Assembly: GCF_014648055.1 (NCBI RefSeq)
Contig: NZ_BMQJ01000023.1
Span: forward strand, 34,825 to 98,824
Reading direction: 5' to 3'
Source of the DNA: Streptosporangium pseudovulgare
GTDB taxonomy: Bacteria > Actinomycetota > Actinomycetes > Streptosporangiales > Streptosporangiaceae
Length of the DNA stretch: 64,000 bases
The notes beneath the pieces are model-generated. The model had not been told where the DNA came from. It saw nothing but the letters and a program-made list of their open reading frames with translations, and did no database searches. Of the stretch, positions 60,753-64,000 are shown in pieces. How positions within the stretch are numbered: the first letter of the stretch is position 1; each line of letters starts with the position of its first letter. The position numbers and the translations under genes were made by a program.

Positions 60753-60765
60753 GTGAAACTTTCAC
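60753..60765. promoter_or_regulatory. Palindrome GTGAAACTTTCAC, polysaccharide-gene operator candidate
   Basis: A perfect 13-base palindrome 100 bases upstream of the arabinofuranosidase-like gene. Related palindromes occur at 62515 and 62645, upstream of the xylanase and esterase genes. Confidence 0.6.
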
Positions 60766-60772
60766 GCCGGAG

Positions 60773-60803
60773 GGCCCCCGCGGCGGGTCGTGCCGCGGGG
60801 GCC
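60773..60803 (-). terminator. Terminator of the xylanase gene
   Basis: A perfect 12-bp stem (60773-60784 with 60792-60803) and a 7-base loop, 30 bases past the xylanase stop. Confidence 0.8.
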
Positions 60804-60832
60804 TTCCGAGGGCTGAGGTCCGGCGGGTGAGG

Positions 60833-62314
60833 TCAGCCGGTCCGGGTCCACTTCTGGTTGTCGCCGCCCCAGCAGGAGTAGAGCTGAAGCTTGGTGCCGT
60901 TGGCGGTGCCCGATCCGACGGCGTCCAGGCAGAGGCCGGACTGGACGCCGACGATGGTGCCGTCGCCGTTCAGGCGCCACTTCTGGTTGTCGCCGCCCCA
61001 GCAGGAGTAGATCTGGACCACGGCGCCGTTGCCGGTGCCGCCGGCGTCGAGGCACTTGTTGCCGTAGACGCGGAGCTCTCCGGCGGAGGTGGAGGCCCAC
61101 TGCTGGTTGGTGGCGCTGTGGCAGTCCCAGAGCTGGACCTGGGTGCCGTCGGTGGTGCTGCTGTTGGGCACGTCCAGGCAGCGTCCGGAGGCGACGCCCC
61201 TGATCTGCCCGCCGCCGGGCGGCGGGGAGGTGGGCGGCGTGGTGGGCGTCTGGCTCGGGCCGGGGCCGGGGGAGGCGGCGTTGAGGGCGTTGAGCACCGA
61301 GTTGTAGGCGGCCTTCTTGTTGCCGTTGCCGTCGAACAGCAGCGGGGTGTCGCCCGAACGCCAGGAGTCGGTGTCGCGCACCCCCCACACGGTGATGCCG
61401 ACGCAGCGCGACACGGCCAGGCAGTCGTTGGTCACGTTGGCGTAGGTCGTGGCCGAGGCGCCCTGGATGTCCAGCTCGGTGATGGCCACGTCGACGCCGA
61501 GGGCGGCGAAGTTCTGCAGGGTGGTGCGGAAGTTGCTGTTGTAGGGGCTGCCGCTGTTGAAGTGGCTCTGGAAGCCGACGCAGTCGATCGGCACGCCGCG
61601 CTGCTTGAAGTCGCGGACCATGTTGTAGACGCCCTGGGTCTTGGCCCAGGTCCAGTTCTCGATGTTGTAGTCGTTGTAGCAGAGCTTGGCGGACGGGTCG
61701 GCGTTCCGCGCGGTGCGGAAGGCGACCTCGATCCAGTCGTTGCCGGTCCGCTGCAGGTTGGAGTCGCGGCGGCCACCGGAGTTGCCGTCGGCGTACGCCT
61801 CGTTGACCACGTCCCAGGCGTAGATCTTGCCCTTGTAGTGGGCCATCACGCCGTTGATGTGGTCGATCATCGCCTGGCGCAGGCTGGAACCGGACAGGGA
61901 CTGCATCCAGCCGGGTTGCTGTGAGTGCCAGGCCAGGGTGTGCCCGCGGACCCGCTTGCCGTTCTGGACGGCCCAGTTGTAGATGCGGTCTCCGCTTCCG
62001 AAGCTGAACTGGCCCCGCTGCGGTTCGGTGGCGTCGATCTTCATCTCGTTCTCGGCGGTCACCATGTTGAACTCGCGGTTCGCGATCGTGGTGTACGCCG
62101 AGTCGCCGAGCTTGTTCCCGGCGATGGCGGTGCCGAAGTAGCGCCCGCTCTGCGCGGCCGCCGCGCCGAGCGTGCTCTCCGCGGCGTCGGCGGGAACCTG
62201 TATCGCCAGCGCCGTGATCGTGCCGAGTGCGCCGAGGGCGCCGGCGATCAGGGCCCGGCGGAGGCCGCCGAGGGGTCGCCGGGTTCCAGGCGGGGGTATG
62301 GCGTTTGCACCCAT
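60833..62314 (-). CDS. Secreted GH10 endo-beta-1,4-xylanase with CBM13
   Basis: 493 residues. Signal peptide (LIAGALGALGTITALAIQVPADA), GH10 barrel with NMVTAENEMKID, GHTLAWHSQ, acid/base Glu172 (DVVNEAY) and nucleophile Glu280 (ITELDI). A Pro/Thr/Gly linker leads to a CBM13 ricin-B-type domain with three QxW repeats (NQQW, NQKW, NQKW). ATG 62314 is preceded by GGAGG at 9 bases. Extracellular; xylan is the expected substrate. Confidence 0.96.
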   Translation of the reverse strand: MGANAIPPPGTRRPLGGLRRALIAGALGALGTITALAIQVPADAAESTLGAAAAQSGRYFGTAIAGNKLGDSAYTTIANREFNMVTAENEMKIDATEPQRGQFSFGSGDRIYNWAVQNGKRVRGHTLAWHSQQPGWMQSLSGSSLRQAMIDHINGVMAHYKGKIYAWDVVNEAYADGNSGGRRDSNLQRTGNDWIEVAFRTARNADPSAKLCYNDYNIENWTWAKTQGVYNMVRDFKQRGVPIDCVGFQSHFNSGSPYNSNFRTTLQNFAALGVDVAITELDIQGASATTYANVTNDCLAVSRCVGITVWGVRDTDSWRSGDTPLLFDGNGNKKAAYNSVLNALNAASPGPGPSQTPTTPPTSPPPGGGQIRGVASGRCLDVPNSSTTDGTQVQLWDCHSATNQQWASTSAGELRVYGNKCLDAGGTGNGAVVQIYSCWGGDNQKWRLNGDGTIVGVQSGLCLDAVGSGTANGTKLQLYSCWGGDNQKWTRTG

Positions 62315-62927
62315 GCCTTGAGCCTCCATAACTGGGTCACGGAAAAGGGGGGAACGGGGAGGGCCCCGCGGGACCGACGCCCGTCCCATCGCCTCACAGG
62401 GGGCCACGCACCACCGGGCGTCGAGGACGGTGGTCCTCTCCGCGCACCACCACCCGCGGGGCCGTCCTGGGGACCCAGTGTGGAAATGCCCCTGAAACCT
62501 GTCAATACCCGATTGAAACTTTCGGAGCGTGTTTTGCGCGCCCGATGCACGCGTGTTGCGACGTCCGGCCCGTCTCCTGGGCCTTCCCGGCGTTCCTCCG
62601 CCGGGCGGTACGGCACCACCCCGCGCCCGGTGAGGCTCCGCGGGTGAAATTTTCAGAGACACGCCCGCATCGGCCGGGCGCGGCTTCCCCGATAACGCGA
62701 GATGAGCCCCGCCCGGCCGCCGCGCACGCCGGCGCGACGGGTTCCGGACTCTTGACGCGCCTTCCCGCCTCGTATTTGCTCCGCCCACCACCACCGTCTC
62801 CACCCACCCGGTGGAGAACCGTCTCCATCCGCCCGACGGGAGGTCCTCCGTACCCGGCGGGCCGGACCGGCGGCGACCACCGGGAGCCCGACCGGATGGC
62901 CCACCCCAGAACTGACGAGGACATGGC
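62315..62927. promoter_or_regulatory. Divergent regulatory region of xylanase and esterase
   Basis: About 610 bases without a gene. It contains GAAACTTTC at 62515-62523 and TGAAATTTTCA at 62645-62655, both matching the palindrome at 60753. These are the only AT-leaning patches in the region. No sigma-70 consensus was recognised. Confidence 0.55.
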
Positions 62928-64000
62928 GTGAAACGAACACTCAGAGCCGTGCTGGCGGTCATCGCCCTGCCCCTGGTGATCGCGGGCATGCTGGCGGCGA
63001 CCCGGCCGGTGGCGGCGGCGTCGCTGACCCGGGTGACCGGCTTCGGCAACAACCCGACCAACCTGAACATGTACCTCTACGTGCCCGACCGGGTCGCGGC
63101 CCGGCCGGCGCTGCTGGTGCTGGTGCACTACTGCACCGGCACGGCCTCGGCGATCTTCAACGGAAACGGGCACGACTACGTCACCGCCGCCGACCGCTAC
63201 GGCTACATCATCGTGCTGCCCGAGGCCACCCGCAGCGAGAAGTGCTTCGACGTGTCCACCCCCGCCGCGCTGCGCCGCGACGGCGGCAGCGACTCCACCG
63301 GCATCATGTCGATGGTCGCCTACGCCCGCCAGCGCTACAACGTCGACCCCGCCCGGATCGTGGTCAGCGGCTTCTCCTCCGGCGCGATGATGACCAACGT
63401 CCTGGCCGCCGAGTACCCCGACGTCTTCGCCGCCGGAGCGGCCTTCTCCGGGGTCCCGGCCGGATGCTTCGCCACCACCAACGGCTCGCTGTGGAACAGC
63501 CAGTGCTCCGGCGGCAACCTCATCAAGACCGCCCAGCAGTGGGGCGACCAGGCACGGGCGATGTATCCCGGTTACTCCGGCCGCTACCCCCGGATGCAGC
63601 TGTGGCACGGCACCACCGACACCACGCTGGCCTACCCCAACTTCGGCGAGGAGATCAAGCAGTGGACCAACCTCCACGGCCTGAGCCAGACCCCCGCCTT
63701 CACCGACCACCCGCAGTCGTCCTGGACCCGCACCCGTTACGGCACCACCACGACCCAGGCCACCGTCGAGGGCGTCAGCATCAGCGGTGTCGGCCACTCC
63801 CTGCCGATGAGCGGTCAGCTCGCCTACGCCATCTCCTTCCTCGGCCTCGACGGCACCACGCCGTCCCCCTCTCCGTCGGCGACCCCGTCGCCCTCTCCGT
63901 CGGTGACCCCGTCGCCCAGCGTCACCCCGACGTCCCCCGGTGAACCGGGCGCCTGCCGGGTCGGCGTCACCGTCAACGCCTGGAACACCGGGCTGACCGA
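62928..64000 (+). CDS. Secreted CE1/PHB-depolymerase-type esterase with CBM2, partial
   Basis: At least 357 residues, cut by the window end. Signal peptide (AVLAVIALPLVIAGMLAATRPVAAA), an alpha/beta-hydrolase of the esterase PHB-depolymerase family with GFSSG (nucleophile Ser149), LWHGTTDTTLAYPNF (Asp) and SGVGHSLP (His). A Ser/Pro/Thr linker (repeated PSPSVTP) follows, then the start of a CBM2 (ACRVGVTVNAWNTGLT). Next to a xylanase, an acetylxylan or feruloyl esterase role is likely. GTG 62928 has GAGG upstream. Confidence 0.9.
   Translation, partial: MKRTLRAVLAVIALPLVIAGMLAATRPVAAASLTRVTGFGNNPTNLNMYLYVPDRVAARPALLVLVHYCTGTASAIFNGNGHDYVTAADRYGYIIVLPEATRSEKCFDVSTPAALRRDGGSDSTGIMSMVAYARQRYNVDPARIVVSGFSSGAMMTNVLAAEYPDVFAAGAAFSGVPAGCFATTNGSLWNSQCSGGNLIKTAQQWGDQARAMYPGYSGRYPRMQLWHGTTDTTLAYPNFGEEIKQWTNLHGLSQTPAFTDHPQSSWTRTRYGTTTTQATVEGVSISGVGHSLPMSGQLAYAISFLGLDGTTPSPSPSATPSPSPSVTPSPSVTPTSPGEPGACRVGVTVNAWNTGLT

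Noticed and set aside
58551..60830. 759-codon plus-strand frame over the glycoside hydrolase
   Set aside because: Shadow of the minus-strand enzyme with signal peptide, Fn3 and CBM2.

Overview
The window is very GC-rich actinobacterial DNA. GTG starts, SigE-type and ECF41 sigma factors, a LanM lanthipeptide synthetase, remnants of pSAM2-like integrative elements and secreted hydrolases with CBM2/CBM13 modules all point to a filamentous actinomycete. Streptosporangiaceae (Streptosporangium, Nonomuraea, Microbispora) is my best guess; this is inference from gene content, not a database match.

Layout. 0.2-7.9 kb: an ATPase behind a LexA-like box, a MauE-like membrane protein with a Cys-rich partner, a SigE-family sigma factor, a divergent MarR/YceI pair, a DnaA-box-like cluster, tRNA-Ser(GCT), and an ECF41 sigma factor divergent from its usual carboxymuconolactone-decarboxylase partner. 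8.1-11.1 kb: two exported collagen-like proteins separated by tandem repeats. 11.5-16.9 kb: a SigE-type sigma factor with a membrane partner, a MaoC dehydratase, a two-component system, a membrane protein and tRNA-Arg(ACG).

16.9-32.05 kb is a mobile-element array anchored on tRNA-Arg. The 3' half of the tRNA gene recurs at 21846 and 31624 (40/43 and 41/43 identical), and each copy is followed by a hairpin. Truncated tyrosine-recombinase fragments lie beside the copies. The first segment carries integrative-element regulator genes plus OsmC and DUF427 cargo. The second carries a two-gene class II lanthipeptide locus (lanA 25411-25596, lanM 22515-25391), a CPBP membrane protease, a two-component system and a MerR/MBL-hydrolase pair.

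32.1-39.3 kb is a copper-resistance island: AhpD-like protein, CsoR, CopZ, His-rich secreted protein and CopA in one operon, then MarC, a DHA2 MFS exporter and a second CsoR. CsoR-type operators (ATACCC-N5-GGGTAT) precede the operon, the MFS gene and csoR2, so the island looks like one copper regulon. A decayed copy of the copZ/secreted-protein junction follows csoR2.

39.4-58.5 kb is ordinary accessory chromosome: PLP lyase with Lrp regulator, TetR-controlled oxidoreductase, Ser/Thr kinase, methyltransferase with leaderless TetR, lipoprotein, MFS exporter, DesR/DesK-type system with a frameshifted kinase, and epoxide hydrolase. 58.6-64 kb is a plant-polysaccharide cluster: GH-A arabinofuranosidase-like enzyme, GH10 xylanase and a CE1/PHB-depolymerase-type esterase running off the window end. 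These genes share a TGAAAnTTTCA palindrome in their upstream regions.
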